DNA from: Candidatus Rifleibacterium amylolyticum | Lineage (GTDB): Bacteria; Muiribacteriota; Ozemobacteria; Ozemobacterales; Ozemobacteraceae | Reading direction: 5' to 3' | NCBI GenBank assembly: GCA_009917695.1 | Contig: JAACJG010000001.1 | Coordinates: 269,219-333,218 of the forward strand | DNA length: 64,000 nucleotides | Part shown: one piece after another, positions 52,979 through 63,156 of the stretch | Layout of the letters: each line of letters begins with the position of its first letter | How positions within the stretch are numbered: the stretch's first letter is position 1 | The notes under the pieces: generated by a model | What the model was told of the DNA's origin: nothing | What the model saw: the letters and a program-made list of their open reading frames with translations, nothing else | Database searches by the model: none | Position numbers and translations under genes: made by a program

Positions 52979-55900
52979 ATGTACCATACCAATTTTGTTC
53001 ATCTTCATGTACACAGTCATTACAGTCTGCTCGACGGCGCGGCACCGGTAAAGGGCATAATCGATGCTGCCCGGCGCTTTCGCATGCCGGCCATTGCCAT
53101 CACAGACCACGGCAACATGTTTGGCGCCATCGAGTTGTATCAGTATGCACTGAAGCGAGGTGTCAAGCCGATAATCGGCTATGAAGCCTATCTGACCGAT
53201 GGTTCGCACAAGGATCGCACGCGTGAACGCTCGCCCTATCATATAGTTTTGCTGGCGAGAAACATTGAAGGATACAAGAACCTGGTAAAACTCTCGACTA
53301 TTGGTTTTACCGACGGTTTTTACTACAAGCCACGCATAGATTTTGAACTGTTGGAAAAGTACAGCGAGGGCGTTATCGCCTTAAGCGCCTGTCTTGCTGG
53401 CGAAGTTGCCCAGTGCCTGCTCAAGGAAAACCGTGAAGCAGCAGTGTCTGCCATCAGACGCTATCAGAAAATATTCGGCCCCGAAAACTTTTATGTCGAG
53501 ATTCAGGATCACGGCATTGCTGAGCAGCAGAAGATTCTTGATGCGCTTGTCGAGGTTGCACGGTCATGTGGTGCCCCAATAGTAGCAAGCAATGACAGCC
53601 ATTATGTTAAACCAGAAGACTGGGAAGCCCAGGATGCTTTGCTCTGCCTCAACACCAACGCTAAAATCGACGATCCCAAGCGCTATCGCTTCGAAACGCA
53701 CGAATTCTATCTGAAGTCGCCGCAGGAAATGAGCGACATTTTCGCGAAATATCCTGAGGCCATCTCAAACACCTTACGTATCGCCGAACGCTGCAACGTG
53801 CAGCTCACTCTTGGCAAGTCGATTCTGCCTAACTTCCCGATTCCAGAGGGCAAAACCTCTGAGAGCTATATGACTGAGCTTTGCTTTGAAGGGCTTAAAG
53901 AGCGGTATGGCAGCGAAACGCCCGACGAAGTTATCTCTAAAAGGCTTGAATATGAGCTTTCAGTAATCAAGCGCATGGGTTTCTGCGACTACTTTCTCAT
54001 CGTCTGGGATTTCATCAAAGCCGCCCGCGAGATGGGTGTCCCGGTCGGCCCCGGCCGCGGCTCTGCTGCTGGCAGCATAGTTGCCTATCTGCTGCGCATT
54101 ACCGATATCGACCCGATCAAGTATGGACTGCTGTTCGAGCGCTTTCTCAACCCCGAGCGCATCAGCATGCCAGATATCGATGTTGACTTCAGCGACGACG
54201 GGCGCCAGAAAGTAATCGATTATGTCGTCGAAAAATATGGCCGCAACCGGGTTTCGTCGATCATCACCTTCAACTTCATTCTGGCCAAGATGGCGATACG
54301 CGATATCGGCCGTGTCATGGGCATGGAACTCTCAGAGGTCGATCGTATCGCCAAGATGGTTCCCGAAAAACCTGGCACGCACTTGAAAAAGGCAATTTAC
54401 GAGACGCCAGAGCTGAAAGAGCTTATAGAAAACGGCAGTCAGCAGCAGAAAAAGCTGCTGCGCATCGCCGAAACCGTTGACGGACTGGTCAGGCATACTG
54501 GTGTGCACGCCTGCGGTATCGTTATTTCGCACCAGGATCTGATGGACATCGTTCCTCTCTATTACGACAAAAATGAAGAACTGATGACCCAGTATGAGAA
54601 GAACGCCATCGAGAGCATCGGCCTGCTCAAGATGGATTTTCTTGGTCTCAAGACGCTGACCATCCTGCAGCGTGCCCTCGAAAACATTAAAAAGTCGCAG
54701 GGCGTCGATGTCGATATCGAGCATCTGACATTCGATGATACCAAGACCTACGAGCTGCTGCAGCAGGCTTTGACGCTCGGTGTGTTTCAGCTTGAATCGG
54801 CGGGCATGCGCAATTTGATTGCGCGCCTCAAGCCATCGGTATTCGAAGACATCATAGCGCTGCTCGCGATGTACCGACCCGGCCCGTTGAGTTCAGGCAT
54901 GGTCGACGATTTTGTCGAACGCAAACACGGGCGCAAGTCGCTCGACTACCCGCATCCTGATCTCGAGCCGGTTTTGCGCGACACTTATGGCGTTTTCCTG
55001 TATCAGGAACAGGTCATGCAGACCGCCAACGTGCTGGCCAACTTTACCATGGCTCAAGCCGATGCTTTGCGCAAGGCGATGGGCAAAAAAATCGCCGAAG
55101 TCATGGAAAAGATGGGCAAGTTGTTCGTCAAAGGCGCGGTTGAACGCGGCGTGCCCGAAGAAAAGGCGCAGGAAATCTTCGATTTGATGGCTGGTTTTGC
55201 CGAATACGGCTTCAACAAGTCGCACTCGGCTGCTTATGCGGTTGTTACCTACCGCACCGCCTATCTCAAGGCGCATTACCCGGTTGAATTCATGGCGGCC
55301 GTGCTCTCGTCAGAAATCAATGACACCGACAAGATCGCCGAATACGTCGATGAATGCCGAACCATGGGCATCGAGATTCTGCCGCCGGATATCAACGTTT
55401 CAGAAGGCCTGTTCACAGTTGATAACGGCAGAATTCGCTTTGGCATGAATGGTATCAAGGGTGTCGGCGCTGGCGCTGTTGAGTCGATCGTTCAGCAGCG
55501 TGAAAAAGATGGGCCCTATAAGTCGCTTGGCGACCTGACTCGTCGCGTCAACACCGGCCAGGTCAACAGCCGGGTCATCGATGCGCTGATCAAGGCCGGT
55601 GCCATGGAATCTTTTGGTCTCAAAAAGAGTCAGCTTATCGCCATGGCAGGTGAGGCGCTCAAATCCGGGCAGTCGGCACAGAAGAGTCGCAATGCCGGCC
55701 AGATCACATTTTTCGATGTCTTTGGCGATGAAGCCGAAGGAATGGGCGATATCGAGCTGACGCCGCCTGACATACCAGAACTCACAGAAAAAGAGCTGCT
55801 GACAGCTGAAAAAGAGGTTTTCGGTTTCTATCTTACCGGTGATCCGTTCAATGCGGTGGCGCCGCTGGGGCGGGTGTTCTCAACGCACTCGCTCAGCAGT

Positions 55901-56488
55901 ATAGCTGAAGCCGGTGAAGGCAAAATCTGCCGAATAGCCGGAATTCTAACGGCTTACAAGCGACATATCACCAAAAAAGGCGATTATATGGCCTTTCTGA
56001 CCATCGAAGCCGATAATGTGGCACTCGATGTAACGCTTTTTCCGAGGTCATATCAGGAATACCATCATCTGCTGAAAATCGATGAGCCATTGTTCATGGT
56101 TGTGCAGACACAACTCGTCGATGGCACGGTGAAGGTAAATGCTGAAAAAATACTGACAATCGATGACTTCAACGAAGAAGGCTTTTCGAAAATAACTTTT
56201 GTGGTGCCGCAATCGGTTGCCAGTCGTGAGCATTATCAGAAACTGCTGGGAGTTTTGCAGAAATGCCCAGGCAGCACGCCTTTCATGATCAGGATTATTT
56301 CGCAGGAAGGCCCGAAGGTTCTGCTCAAGCCACCGGCAAGGTTTCGCATCAGTTTGAACGCGAATGTAATCAAGGCCTGGGAAAAGATTTGCGGGCGCAA
56401 TTCGATCAAAATTGAATTTCCGTTGATAGAAGTGGCCAGTCGAAACAATTATCGTCACAAGAAAAGTTTTAGAGCTGCAGAAGGTTAA
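52979..56488 (+). CDS. dnaE: DNA polymerase III alpha subunit
   Basis: The 1169-residue product is close to the length of Escherichia coli DnaE. An N-terminal PHP domain begins HLHVHSHYSLLDG. The polymerase active-site aspartates are D401 and D403 in PDIDVDF, the same numbers as in E. coli, and are preceded by PVGPGRGSAAGS. The tau/beta-binding and finger regions follow, with an OB-fold near residues 985-1065 (CRIAGILTAYKRH). This is the replicative polymerase. The start has no ribosome binding site, but an upstream extension is unlikely because the PHP motif begins at once. The next gene follows after 20 bases and may be co-transcribed. Confidence 0.97.
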   Translation: MYHTNFVHLHVHSHYSLLDGAAPVKGIIDAARRFRMPAIAITDHGNMFGAIELYQYALKRGVKPIIGYEAYLTDGSHKDRTRERSPYHIVLLARNIEGYKNLVKLSTIGFTDGFYYKPRIDFELLEKYSEGVIALSACLAGEVAQCLLKENREAAVSAIRRYQKIFGPENFYVEIQDHGIAEQQKILDALVEVARSCGAPIVASNDSHYVKPEDWEAQDALLCLNTNAKIDDPKRYRFETHEFYLKSPQEMSDIFAKYPEAISNTLRIAERCNVQLTLGKSILPNFPIPEGKTSESYMTELCFEGLKERYGSETPDEVISKRLEYELSVIKRMGFCDYFLIVWDFIKAAREMGVPVGPGRGSAAGSIVAYLLRITDIDPIKYGLLFERFLNPERISMPDIDVDFSDDGRQKVIDYVVEKYGRNRVSSIITFNFILAKMAIRDIGRVMGMELSEVDRIAKMVPEKPGTHLKKAIYETPELKELIENGSQQQKKLLRIAETVDGLVRHTGVHACGIVISHQDLMDIVPLYYDKNEELMTQYEKNAIESIGLLKMDFLGLKTLTILQRALENIKKSQGVDVDIEHLTFDDTKTYELLQQALTLGVFQLESAGMRNLIARLKPSVFEDIIALLAMYRPGPLSSGMVDDFVERKHGRKSLDYPHPDLEPVLRDTYGVFLYQEQVMQTANVLANFTMAQADALRKAMGKKIAEVMEKMGKLFVKGAVERGVPEEKAQEIFDLMAGFAEYGFNKSHSAAYAVVTYRTAYLKAHYPVEFMAAVLSSEINDTDKIAEYVDECRTMGIEILPPDINVSEGLFTVDNGRIRFGMNGIKGVGAGAVESIVQQREKDGPYKSLGDLTRRVNTGQVNSRVIDALIKAGAMESFGLKKSQLIAMAGEALKSGQSAQKSRNAGQITFFDVFGDEAEGMGDIELTPPDIPELTEKELLTAEKEVFGFYLTGDPFNAVAPLGRVFSTHSLSSIAEAGEGKICRIAGILTAYKRHITKKGDYMAFLTIEADNVALDVTLFPRSYQEYHHLLKIDEPLFMVVQTQLVDGTVKVNAEKILTIDDFNEEGFSKITFVVPQSVASREHYQKLLGVLQKCPGSTPFMIRIISQEGPKVLLKPPARFRISLNANVIKAWEKICGRNSIKIEFPLIEVASRNNYRHKKSFRAAEG

Positions 56489-56508
56489 TTCAAGAGGAAA
56501 AGCATATA

Positions 56509-59238
56509 ATGAAAACATATATCAGGATCTGGATGTTGTTGTTGATATTTGCGGCTGCGTTACCGTCACATGCGGTTGAGCTCAATGATGTGTATCGCCA
56601 GCTCGGCGACTATAAAATTGTAGCGACCAGCGGAATTCGTCTTTATTACCCAGTTTCTGCTGAAAAGGCGATTCCCAGAGTTGTTGACAGTTTTGCCAGA
56701 GTGCGCGCAAATCTGTTGAGCTCATTCCCGGGGCAGGCCAATTTTGAGGCCACGGTAATTCTCAACGACCACGACGACCGCATCAGCAGTTCTAGTGATG
56801 CTGAATTCGACTGGATCAACCTCGGGCTGTTTGAAGAAATCGGCGTGCTGTCGACCCGCGCCTATTCTCTCGAAAAACGTTTTGCCATGAGTCTCGCCAA
56901 TATCATGATATTGCGCACGCTGGCAGCATCCAGTAATTCCTGGCGGCGAAAACTTGCGATAATAGCAGTGCCGCAGTGGTTTATGGACGGGCTCGCACTC
57001 AAATATGCCTTTTCCCTTGACTCAATTCATTTCAGCCGCCTGCTCGACATGGCGCGACAGAATCGTCTGTATTCGCTCGACCAGCTGAGCACTATTCTCA
57101 GCCAGCCCACGATGATTCAGGAGGAAATGAGGTTTCAGGCGCACAGTATGTTCGAATTCTGGTCGAAAAAATATGGTGAAGATGCGCCGATAAGCCTGTT
57201 GAAGAGTATCATGCGCCGACCTGGCGAATTCGACCGCAAGTTTCGCGAGCATTACGGTGTGAGTCTGAATGAGGCCTATAACGCTTATCGCGAATATGTC
57301 TGTGAAAAATGCAATGAATTCAAGGAAAAGGCTGAGGCTCAGGTTTTTGAAATCGAAGATCGTGAGATTGGCGGCAATTTTTTCAGATCATTGCGCCACC
57401 TCTCGCCAGATGAGCGGGTCTGGGTGTCCTCGCGGCGCTACAGCACAGAGACTTATGATCTTTTCTATCAGAAGGGGTCTAAAAAGCCGGTTGTGCTGCT
57501 CAAAAACGTGCACCCATTGCTGCTTGTCGATGAATTCAACCGCGAAATTTATATTGGCAGATACACCGTTAACAGAAACCGTCAGCGCAGTCTCGGGCTG
57601 TATTCAGTTACTCCAGAAGGCAGAAATCGCTGCCTGGTCAGCGCCAAGGGCAGCTTCAAGCCCCTTGGCAAGCAATTCGGTCGCATTTTTTATACTTCGA
57701 TCAGCAGCGGTATAACCCGGATCATGTCAGTAGACCCGGAATTCAAGAACTCAACCAGAGTTGAGTATACTTTTCCGCTGTCCGTACATCCGCTGGATCT
57801 GGCTCTGAGCAAGTCCTGCCGCGAACTTTTCTATACCGTCGAAACTCCTGATTTCAAGAAGCGTCTGGTAGTGGTTTCAATAAAAGATGACGACAAAAAT
57901 GAGAAGCCGATAGAGCTTTACGCATCGGCCGGCGACATCGGCAGTCTGCTGTTTGCCGATGATAAAATCTGGTTTGCCGGCGAGCTCGATTTCTACACGA
58001 GGCAGCTGTTTTCTCTGGATCTGGAGGAATTCAGGTTGAAGAAGTGGACCCAGCTGCCGGGCGGCGTCTGGGATATCAATTTTCACAATGACCAGATCGA
58101 GCTGGTAACCCTAAACCGTGGCGAATTCTGGAAAACATCGATTTCGAAACAGGAAACCGCTTATGAAACCATGCAGGTTGCGCGCCCGGTCGAAAGCGAA
58201 GTGCGTGAACTCAACCCAGTGCGCGGCGAAAAGTATCGCAGCGAATTTCATACAAGCTACTGGAAGCCCCTTCTCTCAGAGGATGAAGAGGGCTATGTTT
58301 TCGGTATCTACAGTTATCGTACCGACCGTCTTGGTCGCAGCAACATTGTTATCGCGCCGCAATACGGTATCGAGAGTAAGAACTGGGGCTACATGGCTTC
58401 ACTCATGCAGAGATTCGACCAGTTCAAGGTCACTGCCTCGATCGTCGATACTGTTCGCGAAAAAAGTTATCTCGACCAGGATTATTTCGAGGGCAGTCGG
58501 GCAAAGGTTGTCGATATACAGTATCCTTTGACGCTGTCTACTACGGTTTCAGTCGGCATGGATCTGACAGAGCGAAGAATAGCCAAGTATCCTGATACGG
58601 TAACCGGGCCGCTGCCGACTATTGGCAAGGATCATTCGTTTTACGGTCGTATCAATCATCGGGCGATTCGCACAGAACCTTATTATCAGGTGTTTCCGCG
58701 CCGTGGTCGCACCGTGACAGCTCAATACAAACGCGGCAATGAGGTTTTTGACGGCGAAATGAACTACGACAGCATGTCGTTGCGCTGGAACGAGCATTTT
58801 CCGGTCAATCGAGCCTGGGTGCTGACTGCCCGCACTTTTGTCGCCGAGGATGATAAGGAAAACAACGTACGCCGGCCAGACGATCTCAGTCTTGGTGGCT
58901 CTGATTTCATGCGTGCCTTCGACAGCTCATACAAAGACGGCGACTCACTGCGGGCATTTGCCCTGCATCTGGGCCGGCCGATCAAACTGCGCTTGCCGCG
59001 TTTCATGAGCTGGGTATATAATGAATTCATGATCGCTGAAGCCTTCTGGGAATTTGGCGATGTCAAGAATCAGGGCAGATTCAAGTGGCGTTATGACCGT
59101 GGTATTGAGTTGCGCAGTCAGTTGCTTCTGTTCAAGCGTATTCCGATCATAGTTCGTGTCGGCTATGCCCGTCAGAATGGCTTTGATCAGGACAATACCT
59201 ACATTGCCGTCGATTCGGATGTAGCGGACTTTCTGTAA
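56509..59238 (+). CDS. secreted pseudo-peptidase MA / propeller / outer-membrane barrel protein
   Basis: The 909-residue product has a signal peptide (cleavage near SHAVE). Residues about 25-265 resemble the peptidase MA-like gluzincin fold, including the helix WFMDGLALKYAF, but the zinc motif HExxH is missing; the matching helix reads LANIMILRTL. The domain is therefore probably non-catalytic. Residues about 280-570 look like a TolB-type beta-propeller. The C-terminal third alternates aromatic and polar residues and contains LGGSDFMRAFDS, resembling the end of Omp85-type barrels, and should sit in the outer membrane. GAGGAAA lies upstream of the ATG. The next gene begins 36 bases later. Function is unknown; a role in export or assembly at the outer membrane is a guess. 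Confidence 0.78.
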   Translation: MKTYIRIWMLLLIFAAALPSHAVELNDVYRQLGDYKIVATSGIRLYYPVSAEKAIPRVVDSFARVRANLLSSFPGQANFEATVILNDHDDRISSSSDAEFDWINLGLFEEIGVLSTRAYSLEKRFAMSLANIMILRTLAASSNSWRRKLAIIAVPQWFMDGLALKYAFSLDSIHFSRLLDMARQNRLYSLDQLSTILSQPTMIQEEMRFQAHSMFEFWSKKYGEDAPISLLKSIMRRPGEFDRKFREHYGVSLNEAYNAYREYVCEKCNEFKEKAEAQVFEIEDREIGGNFFRSLRHLSPDERVWVSSRRYSTETYDLFYQKGSKKPVVLLKNVHPLLLVDEFNREIYIGRYTVNRNRQRSLGLYSVTPEGRNRCLVSAKGSFKPLGKQFGRIFYTSISSGITRIMSVDPEFKNSTRVEYTFPLSVHPLDLALSKSCRELFYTVETPDFKKRLVVVSIKDDDKNEKPIELYASAGDIGSLLFADDKIWFAGELDFYTRQLFSLDLEEFRLKKWTQLPGGVWDINFHNDQIELVTLNRGEFWKTSISKQETAYETMQVARPVESEVRELNPVRGEKYRSEFHTSYWKPLLSEDEEGYVFGIYSYRTDRLGRSNIVIAPQYGIESKNWGYMASLMQRFDQFKVTASIVDTVREKSYLDQDYFEGSRAKVVDIQYPLTLSTTVSVGMDLTERRIAKYPDTVTGPLPTIGKDHSFYGRINHRAIRTEPYYQVFPRRGRTVTAQYKRGNEVFDGEMNYDSMSLRWNEHFPVNRAWVLTARTFVAEDDKENNVRRPDDLSLGGSDFMRAFDSSYKDGDSLRAFALHLGRPIKLRLPRFMSWVYNEFMIAEAFWEFGDVKNQGRFKWRYDRGIELRSQLLLFKRIPIIVRVGYARQNGFDQDNTYIAVDSDVADFL

Positions 59239-59274
59239 GCCGGACTCTGCCCGATAAAGGATGATAAGTCACAC

Positions 59275-60198
59275 ATGCAGCAGCGCACATTCATCGTAGT
59301 TCTGTTTTTCTACCTGCTTTCAATTAGGGCTTTGCCGGCTTTTGATCTGGGCATTGAGGTCAAGGAAGGAGCACGCAAACTTCTTTCGCAGATGTCGCAG
59401 CAGGTGAGTGCGGCCGAGCTTGGCACTCTGCCTGTGGGTTTTGAGGTCGTCGAGGGAGCAACCTATCGAGGATTCAAGATTCATCAGGGCAAGCTCGAAA
59501 TTCGTGTGCATACCTGGAACGATGATACCGGTCTTCTCGAAAATTATCAGCGCAGCCAGGAAGAAGGCGCAAGAATAGTTGCAGCCGTGAATGGCACTTT
59601 CTTTTCGAGTCGCGGAGTACTCGGTTCGGTCGTCAGTGATGGCGGTATTCCGGCCGATATTTATCAGTCGCCTGGACAGCTTTCCCGCTGTTTTGTTGCT
59701 TCGTTCCGCGGTGACAAGGATCGTCAGACCTGGTATCTTGGCGAGACCAGTCTGGCTGGTGGCAATCTGCTTGGACTGGGTTTCAAGGAGCGTGGCTGGT
59801 TCAATATTCCCAGTGTTTTTGCGAGTCACTGCGACAATCTTCTCGGTGGCGGCGGCTGGATCTTGCGTGAGCGTAAGGATGTTCACATGGAAGCCTATGA
59901 ACGCCAGCGGTTTCGTTTTTCTAAAGCCGATCAGAAGAGCCGAAAGACAGTAATTGCTCAAGACTCTGAGCGCAATCTCTATTTTCTGGTATTCGAAACT
60001 GGCAACACTTTTCACATGGTGGCGCGCACACTGGTTAAAGATAAGGTTTTTGCCAGGGTGCGCGAAGCGATATTTCTCGATGGCGGTTCATCATCGGCTA
60101 TTGTGGTTAAAGGCAAATATCTGGTGCCGCCGCTTTACATGGTCGATCGCGCCCGCTTTACCTGCATTCAGATACTGGTTCCCGATCTCACCTGGTAA
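59275..60198 (+). CDS. secreted phosphodiester glycosidase (NAGPA-type) family protein
   Basis: The 307-residue product has a signal peptide (cleavage near LPAFD). The body matches the NAGPA/DUF2233 fold: AAVNGTFFSSRG (about residue 103) and IFLDGGSSSAIVV (about 267) correspond to the conserved VNGGFF and LDGGGS motifs. Related enzymes cleave sugar phosphodiesters, and bacterial members often lie in polysaccharide loci. Here the substrate is unknown. It lies 36 bases after the pseudo-peptidase barrel gene and 30 bases before ygiQ on the same strand, so these genes may form one transcript. Confidence 0.85.
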   Translation: MQQRTFIVVLFFYLLSIRALPAFDLGIEVKEGARKLLSQMSQQVSAAELGTLPVGFEVVEGATYRGFKIHQGKLEIRVHTWNDDTGLLENYQRSQEEGARIVAAVNGTFFSSRGVLGSVVSDGGIPADIYQSPGQLSRCFVASFRGDKDRQTWYLGETSLAGGNLLGLGFKERGWFNIPSVFASHCDNLLGGGGWILRERKDVHMEAYERQRFRFSKADQKSRKTVIAQDSERNLYFLVFETGNTFHMVARTLVKDKVFARVREAIFLDGGSSSAIVVKGKYLVPPLYMVDRARFTCIQILVPDLTW

Positions 60199-60228
60199 TT
60201 GTTTTGAAACAAATTTTGGAGGCGCAGA

Positions 60229-62094
60229 GTGCCCTGGTTTGAATATCCGGCTCTGTCTTTTCGCGGGCGCAGCTATCAGCCGCCTGGTGACCGGCGGCGC
60301 AGCGAGTATGATGTCGTAATCATTTCGGGCGACGCTTATGTCGATCACCCGGCTTTTGCTGCGGCGGTAGTGTGCCGGCGCCTGCAGCAGCTGGGTTTGG
60401 CTGTGGCGGTTATCGCGCAGCCAGACTGGAATTCAGACGCTGATTTTGCGGCGTGGGGTCGGCCGCGCCTGTTTTTTGCAGTGGTTCCGGGAGCCATGGA
60501 CAGCATGGTCGCCAACTATACCGCCAGTCGCATGCCGCGCGGTCGTGATCGCCTGTCACCCGGAGATCGACCAGGGTTGCGGCCGAAGCGGTCGGTGCAG
60601 ATCTATGTTCAGAAGGTGCGCCAGCTTTATCGTGATGCCGGTGTCGTGATCGGCGGAATAGAGGCGTCTCTGCGCCGCTTCGTGCATTACGATTTCTGGG
60701 AAGACCGGCTGCGCGACCCGATTCTGATCGATGCCCACGCTGACCTGCTTGTCTATGGCATGGCCGAGGCCGTTTTGCCAAAGGTGGTCGAATGGTTCAG
60801 GCAGCGGAGCGGGGGAACGCCGGCGCCGGCCCATATTGCGCAGACCTGCATCAGGGTGAAACACGAAAGCTGGCGTGAGTGGCTGAAAGAAGGCTTTGAA
60901 CTGCTGCCTTCGGTCGAAGCCTGCCGTCAGAGTCGCCCGACCTTTTTGGAGTTTTCAAAACAGATCGACAACTCGGTGCGGCCAGGCGGCAAGATACTGA
61001 TTCAGCAGCACCCGAAGGGTGACGTTATCTGTTACCCGCCCGAACGCGCCGACCTGGTCGCGGAAGCGCAGCTGATGGGCACGCTCAACTTCAACCGCCG
61101 CACCCACCCGCTATATCAGGAGCCGGTGGCCGGGCTCGAGCCGGTGCAGTTTTCGGTGCAGTCGCACCGGGGCTGTCTTGGCACCTGCACTTTTTGTGCG
61201 CTCTCGCTGCATCAGGGGCGTATGATCCGGTCGCGCACGCAGCACAGCATATTGGCTGAAATCGCGAAATTTGCTGAACATCCTGATTTTAAGGGTATTA
61301 TACCTGATATTGGCGGGCCCTCTGTTAATATGTACGGCTGGGACTGCAACGTTGGCGGTTGTGAGAGCCGCATGTGCATTTATCCGGCAAATTGCCCGAA
61401 TCTCAAGGGCAGCCTCAAGCCACTGCGCGAACTGCTGCAGGCGGCTGTGGCCGTGCCAGGCGTCAGAAAGGTGTTTCTCGGTTCGGGCATTCGCTACGAT
61501 CTGGTACGCCCGGACGAATGGGATCATTTTAAATATATTGTTTTTAACCATGTTTCGGGGCAGCTTAAAGTCGCGCCCGAGCACTTCGACAAGCAGGTGT
61601 TGACACTGATGCGCAAAGGCGAGAATGCCGATTTTGCCGGGTTTGCCGCGCGCTTTTATCAGAGCTGCCGTGAGGCTGATAAAAAACTGTTTCTGGTGCC
61701 TTATCTGATGACCGCGTTTCCGGGGTCTGACAATGCCGATAAGCTGCTGGCCGACAAAATCAGGCAGCTCAACCTGGTGCATGAACAGTTGCAGGAATTC
61801 ACGCCAACTCCTGGCAGTCTGGCTACTGCAATGTATTACACCGGCCTGGATCTCAAGGGACAACCGATCCGCGTGGCCAGAAACCACTCAGAGCGGATGA
61901 AAGCGCGCAATCAGATACAGAAAGACACGGAAAAGCCGGGTTTGCAGAAGGGCAATAATGCCGGGCATGTCAGGTCTGAAAAAAGACATGCCGGAAATTC
62001 TGCCGGTCGATCTGGTTCAGACAGAAGGCGTGTTGGCCCCTCTTCCGGCGGTTCCGGCTCACACAAAAATTCTGAGCGCAAGAAGCGCTCATGA
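60229..62094 (+). CDS. YgiQ family radical SAM protein
   Basis: The 621-residue product begins with GTG, placed 6 bases after TTGGAGG. An N-terminal YgiQ domain (about 20-290) precedes the radical SAM motif C316, C320, C323 in GCLGTCTFC. DIGGPSVNMYGWDC and VAPEHFDKQVL are conserved in this family. The biochemical role of YgiQ proteins is not settled. The C-terminus (about 560-621) is a low-complexity tail rich in Ser, Gly, Arg and Lys, common in this family and possibly RNA- or protein-binding. The stop overlaps the following GNAT start as ATGA. Confidence 0.92.
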   Translation: MPWFEYPALSFRGRSYQPPGDRRRSEYDVVIISGDAYVDHPAFAAAVVCRRLQQLGLAVAVIAQPDWNSDADFAAWGRPRLFFAVVPGAMDSMVANYTASRMPRGRDRLSPGDRPGLRPKRSVQIYVQKVRQLYRDAGVVIGGIEASLRRFVHYDFWEDRLRDPILIDAHADLLVYGMAEAVLPKVVEWFRQRSGGTPAPAHIAQTCIRVKHESWREWLKEGFELLPSVEACRQSRPTFLEFSKQIDNSVRPGGKILIQQHPKGDVICYPPERADLVAEAQLMGTLNFNRRTHPLYQEPVAGLEPVQFSVQSHRGCLGTCTFCALSLHQGRMIRSRTQHSILAEIAKFAEHPDFKGIIPDIGGPSVNMYGWDCNVGGCESRMCIYPANCPNLKGSLKPLRELLQAAVAVPGVRKVFLGSGIRYDLVRPDEWDHFKYIVFNHVSGQLKVAPEHFDKQVLTLMRKGENADFAGFAARFYQSCREADKKLFLVPYLMTAFPGSDNADKLLADKIRQLNLVHEQLQEFTPTPGSLATAMYYTGLDLKGQPIRVARNHSERMKARNQIQKDTEKPGLQKGNNAGHVRSEKRHAGNSAGRSGSDRRRVGPSSGGSGSHKNSERKKRS

Positions 62095-62795
62095 GTAAAT
62101 ACGCGGATCTGCGACTGTTGCTGCTCGAAAATGAGCGCTGCTATGTCGATGAAATTCACCGTCTCGACCAAGACCCGAAAGTCATGCTGCTGCCGGAAAA
62201 TGCGATAGAGCAGGGCGGTGGCTGGCTTTATCTGCCGGCCGAAGCGGGCAGTTGTGACTGGAGCCTGGCGCGCCTGCTGGGGCAGGGGAGCGTTGCAGTA
62301 AAAGCACTGCCATTGCTGCCGGATGCTGAAATAAATCTGCTGGTGCCAGAGAAGTTTGCCGATCTTTTTGCCGGTGACCATGCCGCGCAGAGTTCGCTGC
62401 TTTACTTTGAGGGGCGCACTGTGCCGGCGCCTGAGCGACAATCGGCTCAGGTCGATCTGTCATCGTTGCATCCCGAACTACAGCTGCAGAGCCGCCGTTC
62501 TGGCGCCGATTTCGCTTTTTACCTGCTGCTCGAAGGTCAGATCCAGGGTTATATCAAGGCTATTCACCTGACGCCGAGCCATGTTGAGGTATACATCGAG
62601 GTGCAGCCGGCCATGCGCCAGCGCGGCTTCGGCGAATACCTTCTGCGCGAGGCCTTGGCAGAGGCTGCCAATACGGGGCGTTCTCTGGTTTATACCGTCG
62701 ATGCCGAAAATGCTGCCTCGCTGTCTCTGGCGCGCAAAGCCGGGTTGCAGCAGTTCATGCAGCTTGCCCGCTTCCTGCGGCAAGGTTCTCGGTAA
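62091..62795 (+). CDS. GNAT acetyltransferase
   Basis: The 234-residue cytoplasmic product has a poorly conserved N-terminal half (residues 1-125) and a C-terminal GNAT fold (about 135-230). The acetyl-CoA-binding loop is RQRGFGEYLL, followed by VDAENAASLSLARKAGLQ, the usual NxxSxxLxxKxGF-like helix. The start overlaps the ygiQ-type gene by four bases, so the two are made together; a functional link with the radical SAM protein is likely but undefined. It might acetylate a small molecule or a protein terminus. Confidence 0.87.
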   Translation: MSKYADLRLLLLENERCYVDEIHRLDQDPKVMLLPENAIEQGGGWLYLPAEAGSCDWSLARLLGQGSVAVKALPLLPDAEINLLVPEKFADLFAGDHAAQSSLLYFEGRTVPAPERQSAQVDLSSLHPELQLQSRRSGADFAFYLLLEGQIQGYIKAIHLTPSHVEVYIEVQPAMRQRGFGEYLLREALAEAANTGRSLVYTVDAENAASLSLARKAGLQQFMQLARFLRQGSR

Positions 62796-62813
62796 CCGAG
62801 GCTGATGTTATGG

Positions 62814-63080
62814 TTAGCCGAAGCGGTAGTGTTTGCGCACTGGTTCGAAGACTTCCCAGACGCAGGCGAGACCCTTGGGAAAAACCACGAGGTCGCCGGG
62901 GCCGAAGCTGACTTTTTCGGTTTCTGTGGTTACCGTTACTTTGCCTTCAAGAATGTAGCAGGTTTCGCGGTCTGAATAGCTCCAGTCGAACTTGCTCGGG
63001 GCGCAGGTCCAGATATCCCATTCGGCTACGCCAAGTTTGTCGAGGCTGCTCTTGTCAGGTCGGCTGATTTCTATTTTCAT
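62814..63080 (-). CDS. cupin-domain protein, EutQ/DUF861-like
   Basis: The 88-residue product is one small cupin barrel. TCYILEGKVTVTTETEKV and FGPGDLVVFPKGLACVWEV match the two cupin motifs of the ethanolamine EutQ/DUF861 group, in which several metal-binding histidines are absent; only the glutamate is obvious here. GGAGGGG precedes the ATG at a good distance. It may bind a small metabolite rather than catalyse. It is read toward the GNAT gene, downstream of a repeat region and of trpB on the same strand. Confidence 0.83.
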   Translation of the reverse strand: MKIEISRPDKSSLDKLGVAEWDIWTCAPSKFDWSYSDRETCYILEGKVTVTTETEKVSFGPGDLVVFPKGLACVWEVFEPVRKHYRFG

Positions 63081-63156
63081 GTTTCCCCTCCGTTGTCATG
63101 AGTTTGCACGTTCAAGATACTATCTTTTGCCGATTTCATGCAAACAGGTGAGAGTT

